A DNA stretch of 64,000 bases from Pseudomonadota bacterium (GCA_030538605.1 JAUNTQ010000003.1:33100-97099); one strand, 5' to 3'. Positions 48,246 through 58,993 are shown, counted from the first letter of the stretch. Translations and numbers: made by a program. The notes: generated from the letters alone by a model not told the origin.

Positions 48246-49391
48246 TCAATCCGGCACGAAGCCGTAAACGCCGCCGCTGCGGGTGACGACCACCAGCGTG
48301 TTGCCTGCGACGACGGGGGTGGCGGCGACGCCGGAGCTGTCGGTGCTCATGCGGTTGAGGGGGCGACCGTCTTCGCGCGCGAGCATGTGCACGAGACCCG
48401 TGCTGTCGCCCATGATGACGGAGCGGCCCAGCACCAGCGGGCCGGTGAGCTGGCGCCAGCGCAGGCGCTCGCTGGACCAGGCGCGCTCGCCGGTGTCGGC
48501 GCGCCAGGCCATGACGCGGCCATCGGATTCGGCGCCGAAGACGTGCTCTGCGTCGCCCGCCACGCCGGTGGCGCCGTTGGCCGGGCGCGTCCAGGCCAGG
48601 TTGCCGTTGTAGGTGTCCACACAGCCCACGGCGGCCTGGAAGGCGCGCGCGCAGACCACGCTGCCTTCGCGGCGCACGCCGCCGACCAGATCGACCAGGC
48701 GCTCCACGTCATTGGTGCCGCGCGCGGCGGCCAGGGGCGCTTCCCAGCGCACCGCGCCGGTGTCGGGGTTGACACCGACCATGCGGCCCGCCATGCCGGC
48801 CACCAGGGTGTTGCCCACGGCCATCAGCACGCCGGCCTGGCGCAGCACCAGCGGCTCGGCGGGGCGCTGCACGTTCCAGAGCAGGTCGCCGCTTTGCCCG
48901 TCAAGGGCGGTGAGCGAGCGATCGGCCCCCAGCACGAACACGCGGCCACCGGCCACCAGCGGCGCGGTGTAGCTTTGCGTGGGCAGGCGGTAGCGCCAGA
49001 GTTCGCGCGCGCCTTGCAGGGCGACGAGCTGGTTGGCGCGGGTGACCACGGCGGTGACGGTGCCGTCGCTGCCGGCTGCGGCAGACAGCGCTTCGCCCAC
49101 GCTGGCGCGGCCACGTTCGGCACCGCTGGCGGCATCCAGCGTGACGACGGTGCCGTCGCTGCCCGCCAGGGTGAGGTGCGTGCCGTGCACGTTGACTTGC
49201 AGCGGCAGGTTGACGGCGGGGATGCGCGCCGTCCAGGCCTGGCGCACGGCCACCAGCGCCTCGTTGGGCGGCAACTCGGCCGGTGTGGGCCGGGCCGAGC
49301 CGCCGGCGCAGCCAGCCAGCACGGCGGCAGCCAGCAGGCTGAGGCCCAGCGTCAGCGCGGTGGGCGAAAAAGCGTGGCGCGGCGTGTTCAT
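48246..49391 (-). CDS. bamB: Outer membrane protein assembly factor BamB
   Basis: 381-residue lipoprotein (lipobox VLAGC, Cys about 28) with an eight-bladed PQQ/WD-like beta-propeller. Repeated blade motifs are visible (TVVTLDAASGAERGR; RSLTALDGQSGDLLW; RMVGVNPDTGAVRWE; GCVDTYNGNLAW; RVMAWRADTGERAW; GLVHMLAREDGRPLN). It serves the BAM complex that inserts beta-barrel proteins. It is coupled to yfgM by an ATGA overlap, as in other proteobacteria. Confidence -1.
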   Translation of the reverse strand: MNTPRHAFSPTALTLGLSLLAAAVLAGCAGGSARPTPAELPPNEALVAVRQAWTARIPAVNLPLQVNVHGTHLTLAGSDGTVVTLDAASGAERGRASVGEALSAAAGSDGTVTAVVTRANQLVALQGARELWRYRLPTQSYTAPLVAGGRVFVLGADRSLTALDGQSGDLLWNVQRPAEPLVLRQAGVLMAVGNTLVAGMAGRMVGVNPDTGAVRWEAPLAAARGTNDVERLVDLVGGVRREGSVVCARAFQAAVGCVDTYNGNLAWTRPANGATGVAGDAEHVFGAESDGRVMAWRADTGERAWSSERLRWRQLTGPLVLGRSVIMGDSTGLVHMLAREDGRPLNRMSTDSSGVAATPVVAGNTLVVVTRSGGVYGFVPD

Positions 49392-50059
49392 GAAGCGGCC
49401 CTTGCGACGGCGGCGTCGGGGTTGATGCCCAGCGCGTTGAGCTTGATGCCGACCATGCGGCGGTATTCGGCGTTGTCGCCGCCCAGGCCCTGGTAGGCCT
49501 TGCCGTATTCGGTGGCGGCTTCGCTGCGCTTGCCTTGCAGCAGCAGCACGTCGCCGCGGCGGTCGGCCGCCAGCGCGGTATAGGCGGCGGGGAAGCTGCC
49601 GGAGAGGGTCTTGAGCGCGTCGTCATACGCCTGCTCGCCCACTTGCACCGAGGCCAGGCGCAGGCGCGCAATGGCTTTCAGGCCGTCATTGGGGGCCTTG
49701 TCGGCCACCCAGGCCAGGGCGGCGCGGGCTTCGGCGGGCTTGTCCTGCTCGGCCATCACCTTGGCCACCAGCAGGCCGGCCTGCGCGCCGTAGGTGGTGC
49801 GGCCGTAGCGCGACTGCAAGTCACCAAAGGCGCGCTCCACGCGGGCGGTGTCGCCCGCATTGGCGGCGCGGGCGATTTCGTCGTACATGGCCGAGGCCAG
49901 CGCGCCCTGGCGGCGCTCCCAGTATTGCCAGCCGTTCCAGGCGGCATACGCGCCGAGCACGACGATCAGCCCCCAGGTGATGAGGTTGCCCCAGCGGTTC
50001 CAGAAGTGCTTGAACTGGTCAAGTTGTTCCTGTTCTTCAAGGTCGAGATGCTTTGCCAT
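49388..50059 (-). CDS. YfgM-family TPR membrane protein
   Basis: 223 residues. A cytoplasmic N-terminus (MAKHLDLEEQEQLDQFKHFW), one membrane helix (LITWGLIVVLGAYAAWNGWQ) and a periplasmic tetratricopeptide-like domain (VMAEQDKPAEARAALAWVAD; LRLASVQVGEQAYDDALKTL; AATEYGKAYQGLGG). In E. coli YfgM is an ancillary SecYEG/PpiD-associated chaperone. It lies between hisS (36 bp) and bamB (overlap). Confidence -1.
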   Translation of the reverse strand: MAKHLDLEEQEQLDQFKHFWNRWGNLITWGLIVVLGAYAAWNGWQYWERRQGALASAMYDEIARAANAGDTARVERAFGDLQSRYGRTTYGAQAGLLVAKVMAEQDKPAEARAALAWVADKAPNDGLKAIARLRLASVQVGEQAYDDALKTLSGSFPAAYTALAADRRGDVLLLQGKRSEAATEYGKAYQGLGGDNAEYRRMVGIKLNALGINPDAAVARAAS

Positions 50060-50095
50060 GTGTGCCTGCGAATGCCTGTGTGAATGCTTGTGTGT

Positions 50096-51400
50096 TCAAT
50101 CGGTCGATTTTAGGGTGGCCGCCCAGGCCGCCGGCTCGGCCAGCGACTGGCGGAGCTGCGCGCCCGCGCCGTCGCGCAGGGCTTTGAGCGTGACTTCGCC
50201 CGCCGCCACCTCGTCGGCACCGAAGACGAGGGCAAAGCGCGCGCCGCTGGCGTCGGCCTTCTTGAACTGGCTTTTCATGCTGCCCATGCCCTCGCCCTGC
50301 CCTGCCGCCGCGTGCATCTGCACGGCCACGCCCAGCGCGCGCAGCTGTTGCAGGCAGTGCATGGCGGCGGGCAGCACGGCGGCGTCGGGGATGACGGCGT
50401 AGGCGTCGGGCACGGGTGGCAGCGTGTGCACGCCCTCTTCCTTCAGCAGCTCCAGCACGCGCTCGACGCCGATGGCCCAGCCCACGGCGGGGGCGGGTTT
50501 GCCGCCGATCTGCTCGATCAGATAGTCGTAACGACCGCCGCCGCAAATGGTGCCCTGCGCGCCCAGGCTGTCGGTGATGAACTCGAACACCGTGAGGTTG
50601 TAGTAGTCCAGCCCGCGCACCAGGCGGGGGTTGATGCGCCACTGCACGCCGCTGGCCGCGAGGATGGCCTGCACCGCTTCGAAGTGCTGGCGCGAGGCCT
50701 CGCCCAGGTAGTCCATCAGCCTGGGCGCGCCTTCGACCAACGCCTGCATGGCGGGGTTCTTGGTGTCGAGGATGCGCAGCGGGTTGCTGTGCAGGCGGCG
50801 GCGGGCGTCTTCGTCGAGCTGGTCGGCGTGCGCTTCAAGGTAGGCGATGAGCGCTGCGCGGTGCTCGCGCCGCTCGTCGGGCTGGCCCAGGCTGTTGAGC
50901 TCCAGCCGCCAGTTCTGGATGCCCAATTCGCGCCACAGGGCCACGGCCAGCAGGATCAGCTCGGCATCGACCTCCGGCCCGCCAAAACCCAGCGCCTCGG
51001 CCCCGATCTGGTGAAACTGCCGGTAGCGCCCGCGCTGCGGCCGCTCGCGGCGGAACATGGGGCCCATGTAGAAAAGGCGCTTGCCGCCGTCGTAGAGCAG
51101 GTTGTGCTCGACCACGGCGCGCACCATGCCGGCGGTGTTTTCGGGGCGCAGGCTCAGGTGGTCGGCGTCGCCGTGCTTGTCTTGCCGGTCCTGGAAGGAA
51201 TACATCTCCTTCTCGACAATGTCCGTCACCTCGCCCAGCCCGCGCGTGAACAGCTGCGTCAGCTCCATGATGGGCGTGCGCGCGTTGCGGTAGGCGTGCT
51301 CGGCCATCACGCGGCGCACGATGGATTCGAGCCATTCCCAGCGCGCCGACTCAGGCGGCAGGATGTCGTTCATGCCTTTGATGGCGGTGATTTTCGACAT
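50096..51400 (-). CDS. hisS: Histidyl-tRNA synthetase
   Basis: Class II synthetase of 434 residues charging tRNA-His. Motif 1 is around [20 protein letters not shown], motif 2 is [20 protein letters not shown] and motif 3 is [14 protein letters not shown]. The His-specific [13 protein letters not shown] and the C-terminal anticodon domain ([40 protein letters not shown]) are present. Start is [18 protein letters not shown], normal for the family. Upstream, where ispG would normally be adjacent, lie a terminator and the AbiEii module. Confidence -1.
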   Translation of the reverse strand: MSKITAIKGMNDILPPESARWEWLESIVRRVMAEHAYRNARTPIMELTQLFTRGLGEVTDIVEKEMYSFQDRQDKHGDADHLSLRPENTAGMVRAVVEHNLLYDGGKRLFYMGPMFRRERPQRGRYRQFHQIGAEALGFGGPEVDAELILLAVALWRELGIQNWRLELNSLGQPDERREHRAALIAYLEAHADQLDEDARRRLHSNPLRILDTKNPAMQALVEGAPRLMDYLGEASRQHFEAVQAILAASGVQWRINPRLVRGLDYYNLTVFEFITDSLGAQGTICGGGRYDYLIEQIGGKPAPAVGWAIGVERVLELLKEEGVHTLPPVPDAYAVIPDAAVLPAAMHCLQQLRALGVAVQMHAAAGQGEGMGSMKSQFKKADASGARFALVFGADEVAAGEVTLKALRDGAGAQLRQSLAEPAAWAATLKSTD

Positions 51401-51407
51401 TTGAAAT

Positions 51408-51450
51408 ACTATTAAATTTATAGCTTCTTGCGCTTACCCCATAAGCGCAA
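51408..51450. repeat. Reduced copy of the AT-rich palindromic element upstream of hisS
   Basis: ACTATTAAATTTATAGCTTC (51408-51427) then TTGCGCTTACCCCATAAGCGCAA, a 9-bp perfect stem around CCCCA. It is one arm plus a short hairpin of the family. Confidence -1.
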
Positions 51451-51460
51451 AATGCCATTT

Positions 51461-51508
51461 TTACTCAAAAAAATGAAACCCGCACCAAGGGCATGCCACC
51501 GGTGCGGG
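51461..51508 (-). terminator. Rho-independent terminator after the AbiEii-type gene
   Basis: On the minus strand CCCGCACC (51508-51501) pairs with GGTGCGGG (51486-51479), followed by TTTCATTTTTTT. It separates the nucleotidyltransferase module from hisS. Confidence -1.
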
Positions 51509-51562
51509 CGCGGGCAAAGATAACAGAATCACCGCCGCCATCGACCCGGTGTTGCGGCGGCT

Positions 51563-52243
51563 TCAAACGCCGATGCTGCGCGAACGCAAAGCCACGTCGG
51601 GCAGATCGCGCACGGCCTTCACCGCATCGACCAGCGTCTGCTTTTCGGCGGTACTCAGGGTTGGCAGGTCGCCGTCATTGAAATAGACCAGCGCTTTCAT
51701 GCTTTCGCTCGGCTGAAAGTTGGGGCCGTAGAGCAATCGCGCGGACGCCAGTGCACGCGACAGACTCACCCCGCCACTCACCATCGCGGCGACGTCGCGA
51801 TAGTCCTTGGCTTCGGCGCGCTGCAGCACGACCTTGACCTTGGTCGCCAGCAGATCGTCCAGCGACGCCACCCGCAAAACGCCGTCATCGGTGAACGACG
51901 GCTCGCCCACCCGCCCAAACTGAATGGCACCGAAGAAGGAAACCTTCACCGTCTCGTCCGTGCCATCGCCGCCAGCAGCCGCGCCATCGGCAAGCACCGT
52001 CCATGCGTTGCCGTCGTCCTGCACCGTCGTCGCCCGCGCCAGCCACGGCAAAGCCGCGTGCAGGGCTTGCCGGTTCAGCGGCTGGTCGGAGAAAAAATCG
52101 AAATCCACCGAAAACCGGTGTCCCAGCCGCAAAGCGATCGCCGTGCCACCGTACAAGGTGAAGCCCAGCGGCGCGGCGTTGGCCAATTGAGGCCACAGAT
52201 GCTTTTGCGCGGGCGGCAACACCGCCATGCAGGGCTTGAACAT
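51563..52243 (-). CDS. AbiEii/AbiGii-type nucleotidyltransferase (putative toxin)
   Basis: 226 residues. The nucleotidyltransferase core is plain: FTLYGGTAIALRLGHRFSVD followed by FDFF (about 28-51) gives the GG-T-x-A and S-x-D-F-D signature with the metal-binding aspartates. SLDDLLATKVKVVLQRAEAKDYRDVAAMV is the usual second half with the Lys and D-Y-x-D motif. AbiEii-like proteins are toxins of phage-defence or type IV toxin-antitoxin systems that modify tRNA in studied cases. It is preceded 6 bp upstream by a 98-residue gene, followed by a terminator, and wedged between ispG and hisS, which are normally neighbours. That suggests acquisition of a two-gene module. Toxicity is inference. Confidence -1.
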   Translation of the reverse strand: MFKPCMAVLPPAQKHLWPQLANAAPLGFTLYGGTAIALRLGHRFSVDFDFFSDQPLNRQALHAALPWLARATTVQDDGNAWTVLADGAAAGGDGTDETVKVSFFGAIQFGRVGEPSFTDDGVLRVASLDDLLATKVKVVLQRAEAKDYRDVAAMVSGGVSLSRALASARLLYGPNFQPSESMKALVYFNDGDLPTLSTAEKQTLVDAVKAVRDLPDVALRSRSIGV

Positions 52244-52249
52244 GAGGTG

Positions 52250-52546
52250 TCAGCCCAGCCCGCGCACCGGCAGGGGCGGCACCCGCTCCAGCGCCGACAG
52301 GCCCAGGCGGTAATGCCAGTAGGCCCAGGAACGCGCACTGAACTGCCCCGCCTGTGCGTGCGTCAGCACCTCGCGCAGCACCGCATCGCCCACTTGGGCG
52401 GCCAGCGCCTGCACGTCGCCGTATTCGCCGATGTTCATCACCTGGGCAATCACCCGCTCGGGCATGGCCAGCGCCTCGTCTGGTGTTTTCCACCAGATGT
52501 ACTTGCGGGCAAGCGGTTTCAGCAGTGGCGTGCCAACCTCGATCAT
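52250..52546 (-). CDS. Small protein paired with the AbiEii-type gene (possible antitoxin)
   Basis: 98 residues from ATG 52546 (MIEVGTPLLKPLARKYIWWK). The sequence is helical with TPDEALAMPERVIAQVMNIGEYGDVQAL and a Trp/Tyr-rich C-terminal helix (ARSWAYWHYRLGLSALERVP). I do not recognise a named family with certainty. It resembles small proteins often encoded immediately before AbiEii-type nucleotidyltransferases and may be the antitoxin or a specificity partner. It starts about 80 bp after the ispG stop. Confidence -1.
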   Translation of the reverse strand: MIEVGTPLLKPLARKYIWWKTPDEALAMPERVIAQVMNIGEYGDVQALAAQVGDAVLREVLTHAQAGQFSARSWAYWHYRLGLSALERVPPLPVRGLG

Positions 52547-52627
52547 GCGGGAAATTCTAGCCCTGCAAAGCGGGGGCGAGAGGACGCCGTGGGTGCAGGC
52601 ACCCACCCTGCCGACAGGGCCTGACGC

Positions 52628-53896
52628 TCAGGCCCGCACCGCGCCAAAACGCCGCGCGATGTACTGCTCGACGATGGTGTGGAACTCTTGCGCGATGTGC
52701 TCGCCGCGCAGGGTCATGGCCTTTTCGCCGTCGATGAAGACGGGGGCGGCGGGGGCTTCGCCGGTGCCGGGCAGGCTGATGCCGATGTCGGCGTGTTTGC
52801 TTTCACCGGGGCCATTGACGATGCACCCCATCACCGCCACCTTGAGCGTTTCAACCCCGGGGTATTGCGCACGCCACACGGGCATTTGCGCGCGCAGGTG
52901 GTCGTCGATCTGCTTGGCCAGCTCTTGAAACGTGGTGCTGGTGGTGCGCCCGCAGCCGGGGCAGGCGGTGACGCTGGGCACGAAGATGCGCAGGCCGAGG
53001 GATTGCAGGATTTCGGAGGCGATGACCACCTCTTGCGTGCGCGCTTCGCCGGGCTGGGGCGTGAGGCTGACGCGGATGGTGTCGCCAATGCCTTCTTGCA
53101 GCAGGATGGCCAGCGCGGTGCTGGAGGCCACGGTGCCCTTGGTGGCCATGCCGGCTTCGGTCAGGCCCAGGTGCAGCGGGTAGTCACAGCGGCGCGCCAG
53201 TTCGCGGTAAACCGCTATCAGATCCTGCACGCCGCTGACTTTGCAGCTCAGGATGACCTGGCTCGCGTCCATGCCCATTTCGACGGCACGCTCGGCAGAG
53301 CCGATGGCGGACTGGATGAGCGCTTCGTACATCACCTGGCGCGCTTCCCACGGCGTGGCGCGAGCGGCGTTGTCGTCCATCAGGCCCGCGAGCAGCTCCT
53401 GGTCGAGGCTGCCCCAGTTGACGCCGATGCGCACGGGCTTGTTCCACTTCAGCGCGGCTTCGATCATCTGGCCGAACTGCGTGTCTTTCTTGGCGCCCTT
53501 GCCGACGTTGCCGGGGTTGATGCGGTATTTGGACAGGGCCTGCGCGCAGTCGGGGAAGTCGGTCAGCAGGCGGTGGCCGTTGTAGTGGAAGTCGCCGATC
53601 AGCGGCACGTCGACGCCCATGCGGTCGAGCTGCTCGCGGATGTAGGGCACCTGGGCGGCGGCTTCGGGCGTGTTGACGGTGATGCGCACCAGCTCGCTGC
53701 CGGCCAGGGCGAGTTCTTTGACCTGGATGGCGGTGCCGATGGCGTCCACGGTGTCGGTGTTGGTCATGGACTGCACGCGCACGGGGGCGCTGCCGCCCAC
53801 GGTGACGGTGCGCGCGCCCCAGGCCACGCGGGCCTGGCGGCTGCGGCGCGCGGCAGGCTGGGCCACGGCGATGGGGTGCATGCGGGTGTCGGTCAT
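52628..53896 (-). CDS. ispG: 4-hydroxy-3-methylbut-2-enyl diphosphate synthase (IspG)
   Basis: [4Fe-4S] enzyme of the non-mevalonate isoprenoid pathway, 422 residues from ATG 53896. The N-terminal TIM barrel contains [56 protein letters not shown] and [19 protein letters not shown]. The cluster domain has CPGCGRTTS and [20 protein letters not shown] with the third Cys. This is the longer beta/gamma type with an insert between domains. The ATG shares one base with the stop of the RodZ-like gene, so the two are coupled. Confidence -1.
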   Translation of the reverse strand: MTDTRMHPIAVAQPAARRSRQARVAWGARTVTVGGSAPVRVQSMTNTDTVDAIGTAIQVKELALAGSELVRITVNTPEAAAQVPYIREQLDRMGVDVPLIGDFHYNGHRLLTDFPDCAQALSKYRINPGNVGKGAKKDTQFGQMIEAALKWNKPVRIGVNWGSLDQELLAGLMDDNAARATPWEARQVMYEALIQSAIGSAERAVEMGMDASQVILSCKVSGVQDLIAVYRELARRCDYPLHLGLTEAGMATKGTVASSTALAILLQEGIGDTIRVSLTPQPGEARTQEVVIASEILQSLGLRIFVPSVTACPGCGRTTSTTFQELAKQIDDHLRAQMPVWRAQYPGVETLKVAVMGCIVNGPGESKHADIGISLPGTGEAPAAPVFIDGEKAMTLRGEHIAQEFHTIVEQYIARRFGAVRA

Positions 53897-54870
53897 CAGT
53901 CCACCTGAAAGCGGCTGACAGGGGTGCGGCTGAGCGAGCGGTGGTCGAAAGGCTTGCCGTGCACGGTGACGGTGACGGCGTCTTTGCGGCCAATGGTGAC
54001 GGACAGCGGCGGCGTGCCGCTGACGCCCACGGCGTCGCCCGCGTTGAGCGCGCGGTTGAGCAGCGCTGCGCCCCCTGCATCGCGCACGGTGACCCAGGTT
54101 TCGCCCGTGGCGGTAAAGACGATGGTGCCGCGCGGCGCGGCGGCGGCGGCAGCGGCAGCGGCAGCGGCAGGCACGGATGCGGCGGCGGAGGCGGCCAGCG
54201 CGGGCGCTGATGCCGTGGGCAAGGGCTGCTCGGCAACGGCTGCGCCTTCGGGCATTTCGGCGGACGTAGGCGGCTCGGTGGCGGCGAAGGGGGTGACGGG
54301 CTCGCTCACCACGCCATCGGCCGCGGGCGCGTTGCCGTTGGCGGGCGCGCCAAGCTGAATGGGCAGCGTGGGCAGCAGCCACAGGGCCGCTGCGCCCAGC
54401 AGCAGCGCGCCCACGGCGTAGAGCAGCGGCTTGGAGAAGCTGCTGGCGAGCATGGGCGTGGGGCCGTCGCCGGTGCGGCGAAAAGGCTGGTTGATGCTTT
54501 TTTGCCCGGTGGGGCGCAGGCCGGGCGCGGACACGGGCATGCGCTCCAGCACGGGAGCCGGGTCAACGCCGAAGGCGCGGCAGATGGCCGAAGCCAGGCC
54601 GCGCGCGAAAGTGACGTCGGGCAGCAGGTCGAGCCGGTCGGCCTCCAGCGCCTCAAGTTTTTGCAGCGACACCTTCATGGCGCTGGCCAGCAGGGCGGTG
54701 TCCACGCCCGCCGATTCGCGCAGCTGGCGCAGCATGGTGCCGGCGGTGGCGGGCTGGCTGGCGGCCTCAGGGGTGAGGGGCGCGGGCTGGGTGCCGGGCA
54801 GGCCGGCAGCGGCAGTGGTGCTTTCGCCGAAACCGGTGTGGCGCACGTCGGGGGTGTCGCGCTCAGTCAT
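53896..54870 (-). CDS. rodZ: RodZ-like helix-turn-helix membrane protein (DUF4115)
   Basis: 324 residues from ATG 54870 ([11 protein letters not shown]), preceded by GAGGGG. A cytoplasmic HTH_25 domain ([40 protein letters not shown]) is followed by a linker, one membrane helix ([20 protein letters not shown]), an Ala/Pro-rich periplasmic stretch with eleven consecutive alanines, and a C-terminal DUF4115 beta domain ([40 protein letters not shown]). RodZ links MreB to the cell-wall elongation machinery. It overlaps the pilF stop by 8 bp and ispG by 1 bp. Confidence -1.
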   Translation of the reverse strand: MTERDTPDVRHTGFGESTTAAAGLPGTQPAPLTPEAASQPATAGTMLRQLRESAGVDTALLASAMKVSLQKLEALEADRLDLLPDVTFARGLASAICRAFGVDPAPVLERMPVSAPGLRPTGQKSINQPFRRTGDGPTPMLASSFSKPLLYAVGALLLGAAALWLLPTLPIQLGAPANGNAPAADGVVSEPVTPFAATEPPTSAEMPEGAAVAEQPLPTASAPALAASAAASVPAAAAAAAAAAAPRGTIVFTATGETWVTVRDAGGAALLNRALNAGDAVGVSGTPPLSVTIGRKDAVTVTVHGKPFDHRSLSRTPVSRFQVD

Positions 54871-55711
54871 CGAAAGCCCCTCTTTCATAGGCGATCAGCT
54901 CGGGCGACTGCGGAAAGCGGCGGCGCAGTTGCGAGGCCAGTTGCTGCACGGCTTGCTGGTTGTTCAGGCGGCGCTCGACCTTGATGCCCAGCCACAGCGA
55001 TTCGGCGTTGGCCAGCTCGCTGTTGTTGAGGCGGCGGGTGTAGAACTGCGCGCGCTCGTTGTCGCCCCGGTTGTAGAGCAGCTTGGCCAGGCTGAAGGCG
55101 GTGACGGGGTTGCCGGCGTCGAGTTCGTAGGAGCGCATGAGCGTGGCCTCGGCCGCTTCGGTCTGGCCCGCGCGGGCTTCGCACACGCCCTGGGTCATGA
55201 GCGTCTTGGCGCGCCCGGTGTAGCCGGGCACGGCCACGGCGCGCTGGAACATGGCGGTGGACTCGGCATGGTTGCCCTGCTGGCAGTAGAGCCAGCCCAG
55301 GTTGTGCATGGCGTCGGCGTCGCGCCCGTTGAGCGAGATGGCGCGCTGGAAGTTGGCCTGCGCCAGCTGCGTTTCGCCCATGGCCATGTAGATGAGGCCG
55401 CCCAGGTTGTAGGCATCGGCGAAGCTGGGGTCGGCCTGCTGGGCGCGTTTTTGCTCTTCGAGCGCAACGGCGTGCTGGCCGTGTTCGAAATAGCTGGCCG
55501 CCAGGGTGAGGCGGGCGCGGGCGCGCTTGCGGGCGTCGGAGTCGTCGGCGGCGGTGCGCAGCTCGGTCTCGGTGCCGCCCATGCCGGGCGTGGTGGCGCA
55601 GCCGGCCAGCACGGCCAGCCAGCAGGCGGCGATCAGAAGCAGCGCCCAGCGGGGAGATGCGATGGCGGATGCGATGGTTGGATGGGCCCGAAGGGCGTGG
55701 CTTGGGTTCAT
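54863..55711 (-). CDS. pilF: Type IV pilus biogenesis lipoprotein PilF/PilW
   Basis: 282 residues. The signal peptide has lipobox VLAGC (Cys about 38). Six or so tetratricopeptide repeats follow ([100 protein letters not shown]). PilF pilots the PilQ secretin to the outer membrane. ATGA overlap with rlmN and an 8-bp overlap with rodZ show one transcription unit. Confidence -1.
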   Translation of the reverse strand: MNPSHALRAHPTIASAIASPRWALLLIAACWLAVLAGCATTPGMGGTETELRTAADDSDARKRARARLTLAASYFEHGQHAVALEEQKRAQQADPSFADAYNLGGLIYMAMGETQLAQANFQRAISLNGRDADAMHNLGWLYCQQGNHAESTAMFQRAVAVPGYTGRAKTLMTQGVCEARAGQTEAAEATLMRSYELDAGNPVTAFSLAKLLYNRGDNERAQFYTRRLNNSELANAESLWLGIKVERRLNNQQAVQQLASQLRRRFPQSPELIAYERGAFDD

Positions 55712-56859
55712 GAGTCCACCTTTTCAGTGCCCGATGTCGTCACCAGATGAAGCACCACCGTGCGCTGGCGGGCCATGCGCTCTTGCACGCGGGTGCGGTC
55801 TTGCACGTCGCCAGCGAGCTGGCCGCACGCGGCGTCGATGTCGTCACCGCGCGTCTTGCGCACGGTGGTGACGATAGCTGCGTCGTTCAAAAGTTTCGCG
55901 AAAGCCTGCACGCGCGGCAGGGGCGAGCGCACGAGGCCCGACTGCGGGAAGGGGTTGAAGGGAATGAGGTTGAACTTCACGCGCAGACCGTCTGCGGCGT
56001 GCGCGCGCACCAGTGCAATGAGTGCCTGCGCGTGCTCGGGCTGGTCGTTCACGCCGTCGAGCATGCAGTATTCCATCGTGATGAAGTCGCGCGGCGCGGC
56101 GGCCAGGTAGGCGGTGCAGGTGGCGAGCAGCTCGTCGATGGGGTATTTGCGGTTGAGCGGCACAAGCGAGTCGCGCAGCGCATCGGTGGGCGCATGCAGC
56201 GACACGGCCAGCGCCACGGGGCAGTCGCGCGCCAGGCGCTCGATCATGGGCACCACGCCCGAGGTGGAGACGGTGACGCGGCGGCGCGAAAGGCCATAGC
56301 CGTGGTCGTGCAGCATGGTGCGCAGGGCGGGGATCAGCCGATCATAATTTTGTAGCGGCTCGCCCATACCCATCATCACCACGTTGGAGATGACGCGCTC
56401 GTCGGTTTGCAGGTGCTTGCGCAAAAAGTGCTCGGCAAACCAGAGCTGGGCAACGATTTCGGCGGTGCTCAGGTTGCGGCTGAAGCCCTGGTGGCCGGTG
56501 GAGCAGAAGCGGCAGCCGACGGCGCAGCCGGCTTGCGAGGAGATGCACAGCGTGCCGCGGTCGTCTTCGGGGATGAACACGGCTTCCACCGCATTGCCGC
56601 CGCCGACGTCGAACAGCCACTTGATGGTGCCGTCTTTCGACGCATGCTGGCTGATGACGGGCAGCGCCGCCACGTGTGCCTTGCCCGTGAGCTTGTCGCG
56701 CAGCGACTTGGCCAAATCGCTCATCTGGCTGAAATCGGCCACGCCGCGCTGGTGGATCCAGCGGAACAGCTGCGTGGCGCGAAAGCGCTTTTCGCCCAGG
56801 CCCTCGCAGAACGCGGCCAGTCCGTCGAGGTCGAAGTCGAGCAGGTTGACTGCGGTCAT
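55708..56859 (-). CDS. rlmN: Dual-specificity RNA methyltransferase RlmN
   Basis: Radical-SAM enzyme that methylates C2 of A2503 in 23S rRNA and A37 of some tRNAs, 383 residues. The radical-SAM cysteines are CAVGCRFC (about 117-124, CxxxCxxC). Other motifs are [44 protein letters not shown] and [10 protein letters not shown]. The C-terminal Cys in [12 protein letters not shown] corresponds to the methyl-carrying Cys. It lies 22 bp after ndk. Confidence -1.
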   Translation of the reverse strand: MTAVNLLDFDLDGLAAFCEGLGEKRFRATQLFRWIHQRGVADFSQMSDLAKSLRDKLTGKAHVAALPVISQHASKDGTIKWLFDVGGGNAVEAVFIPEDDRGTLCISSQAGCAVGCRFCSTGHQGFSRNLSTAEIVAQLWFAEHFLRKHLQTDERVISNVVMMGMGEPLQNYDRLIPALRTMLHDHGYGLSRRRVTVSTSGVVPMIERLARDCPVALAVSLHAPTDALRDSLVPLNRKYPIDELLATCTAYLAAAPRDFITMEYCMLDGVNDQPEHAQALIALVRAHAADGLRVKFNLIPFNPFPQSGLVRSPLPRVQAFAKLLNDAAIVTTVRKTRGDDIDAACGQLAGDVQDRTRVQERMARQRTVVLHLVTTSGTEKVDS

Positions 56860-56881
56860 GCAGGGCGGGGCCGCGTAGGGA

Positions 56882-57307
56882 TCAACGGCTGTAGATGGCC
56901 AGACCGGGGAAGAAGAAGGCGACTTCGTTCGCAGCGGTTTCGGGCGCGTCGGAGCCGTGCACGGCGTTGGCGTCGATGCTGTCGGCGAAGTCGGCGCGGA
57001 TGGTGCCTTTGTCGGCTTTCTTGGGGTCGGTGGCGCCCATCAGCTCGCGGTTCTTGGCGATGGCACCTTCACCCTCCAGCACCTGGATCATGACGGGGCC
57101 GGAGACCATGAAGTCCACCAGATCCTTGAAGAAGGGGCGCTCTTTGTGCACGGCGTAAAACTGTTCGGCTTCGCGCTGCGACAGGTGCTGCATGCGGGCG
57201 GCGATGACTTTCAGGCCGGCGGCCTCGAAGCGGGCGTAAATCTGGCCGATGACGTTCTTGGCGACGGCGTCGGGCTTGATGATGGAGAGGGTGCGTTCGA
57301 TGGCCAT
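56882..57307 (-). CDS. ndk: Nucleoside diphosphate kinase
   Basis: 141 residues from ATG 57307. Transfers the gamma phosphate from ATP to NDPs through phospho-His. [20 protein letters not shown] is the standard N-terminus, [17 protein letters not shown] the nucleotide site, and [20 protein letters not shown] contains the catalytic His (about 117). It is the first gene of the ndk-rlmN-pilF-rodZ-ispG run. Confidence -1.
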   Translation of the reverse strand: MAIERTLSIIKPDAVAKNVIGQIYARFEAAGLKVIAARMQHLSQREAEQFYAVHKERPFFKDLVDFMVSGPVMIQVLEGEGAIAKNRELMGATDPKKADKGTIRADFADSIDANAVHGSDAPETAANEVAFFFPGLAIYSR

Positions 57308-57444
57308 GGTGAAGGTGCTTTCCTGTGGGTTGAATGGGGATTTTGCCCGGCTGGGCAAAGCCTTTGATTCTAACGGGCAAGGCCCGCCGCACCGGGTCTG
57401 CGGGGGTTGGTGCATGCGGGCGGGGGCGTGTGAAGAAGTGGTGA

Positions 57445-57540
57445 ATCAATAAAACAGTAGCTGGTTGCGTATGTTTTTAAACGTTTTCATATTGTTTTAT
57501 ATTTGAAAATGTTTAAAAAAGTACGCAAGCAGCTATCAAA
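57445..57540. repeat. AT-rich palindromic element (full copy) in the rluB-ndk gap
   Basis: Arms AACAGTAGCTGGTTGCGTAT (57453-57472) and AGTACGCAAGCAGCTATCAA (57520-57539) flank an AT-rich core (CGTTTTCATATT / ATTTGAAAATG). The rest of the gap 57308-57670 shows no gene. Confidence -1.
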
Positions 57541-57670
57541 ACTTCTCATTTCAATGGGATGTCGGGCGTATGGTGGATGCGACGGTGGGCTGTCCTCACC
57601 CCGCCCGCTCCCGTCAGGGAAAGGGAGCACGAGGCGTCTGACGCCGCGCAATGTGTGCGCACGGCTCAGA

Positions 57671-58993
57671 TCACCCGCGCTTGCGTCCGCCACCGGCGCG
57701 CTTGGCGGCGGCGTTGCGGGCGGCGCGCTGGCGTTGCAGGCTGTCGGCACCGATGTAGCCCTGCGGGGTTTTGGGCGCATCGGGCTGCTGCTGCGCGCCG
57801 TCGCCGCTGCCGCTGGCCCGCCTGCGCGGGGCAAAGGGGCGCGGTGCGTCGTCCTTGGCGCGGCCAGCGCCGGCCATGTTGGGGCGGGGGCCGCTGGATT
57901 TGCTGCGGTCGCTGCGGGCTTTGCGGGGTTTGTCCTGGGGCAGCGGGCGCGGCTCGGGTGCGCCGCGGATGACGCGCTCGGGCGTGCCCGATGCCTCGCC
58001 CAGGGCGCGAATGTCGCGCTCGTGCAGCTCCATCCATGCGCCGCGCCGCAGGCCGCGCGGCAGCACCATCGCGCCGTAGCGGATGCGGATGAGGCGGCTG
58101 ACGGCGTGGCCCACGCTTTCGACCATGCGGCGCACTTCACGGTTGCGGCCTTCGCTGATGGTGACGCGGTACCACTGGTTGGCGCCCTCGCCCAGCGCTT
58201 CTTCCTTGATGGCGCTGAACTGGGCGGGGCCGTCGTCGAGCTGCACGCCATCCAGCAGGCGCTGTTTTTCGTCGGCGCTCAAGGCACCGAGCACGCGCAC
58301 GGCGTATTCGCGCTCGAGCCCGAAGCGCGGGTGCATGAGGCGGTTGGCCAGCTCGCCGGAATTGGTGAACAGCAGCAGGCCTTCGGTGTTCAGGTCGAGC
58401 CGGCCGACCGACTGCCACTTGCCCTGGCCGGGTTGCAGGCGGGGCAGTTTGCGGAACACGGTGGGGCGGTTCTGCGGGTCGTCCATGGTGACGACTTCGC
58501 CCACGGGCTTGTGATAGGCGAGCACGCGTGCGGGCGGCGGGGCGATGCGCAGCCGCACGGGCCTGCCGTCGATGCGGACGGTGTCGCCAAACTGGATGCG
58601 CTGGCCGACGTGGGCGATCTGGCCGTTGACGCTGATGCGGCGCTCGGCGATGAGCCGCTCCATCTCCAGCCGCGAACCGAGGCCCGCCTGCGCAAGCACC
58701 TTGTGCAGCTTGGGCTGCTCGGGCTGGGGCAGCAGCACGCGCTTGGGGGCGGCGGCGGGGGCGTCGGCCTCGGCGTCGAAGCGGCCGGAGACGAGGTCGT
58801 CGAAGGCGATGGCTTCGGCGGGGGTGTCGGTGTCGGCGTCGGTGTCGGTGCCAATGTCGGGGGCGGCATCGGCCTCGGCAACCGGTGGCGCTGGCTCGGC
58901 GGCGGGCGTTTTTTTCTTGCGCGGCGGGCGGGCGGGGGCGTCGGATGCGGGGGGCGCGTCAGGCGTGGGCGCGGTCGGCTCGTCGGGGTTCAT
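57671..58993 (-). CDS. rluB: 23S rRNA pseudouridine synthase RluB
   Basis: 440 residues. A 95-residue acidic/Pro-rich N-terminal extension is followed by an S4 RNA-binding domain ([36 protein letters not shown]) and an RsuA/RluB catalytic domain ([20 protein letters not shown]; catalytic Asp in [47 protein letters not shown]). The C-terminal about 110 residues are basic and disordered ([29 protein letters not shown]). RluB modifies U2605 of 23S rRNA. The gene overlaps scpB (ATGA). Confidence -1.
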   Translation of the reverse strand: MNPDEPTAPTPDAPPASDAPARPPRKKKTPAAEPAPPVAEADAAPDIGTDTDADTDTPAEAIAFDDLVSGRFDAEADAPAAAPKRVLLPQPEQPKLHKVLAQAGLGSRLEMERLIAERRISVNGQIAHVGQRIQFGDTVRIDGRPVRLRIAPPPARVLAYHKPVGEVVTMDDPQNRPTVFRKLPRLQPGQGKWQSVGRLDLNTEGLLLFTNSGELANRLMHPRFGLEREYAVRVLGALSADEKQRLLDGVQLDDGPAQFSAIKEEALGEGANQWYRVTISEGRNREVRRMVESVGHAVSRLIRIRYGAMVLPRGLRRGAWMELHERDIRALGEASGTPERVIRGAPEPRPLPQDKPRKARSDRSKSSGPRPNMAGAGRAKDDAPRPFAPRRRASGSGDGAQQQPDAPKTPQGYIGADSLQRQRAARNAAAKRAGGGRKRG

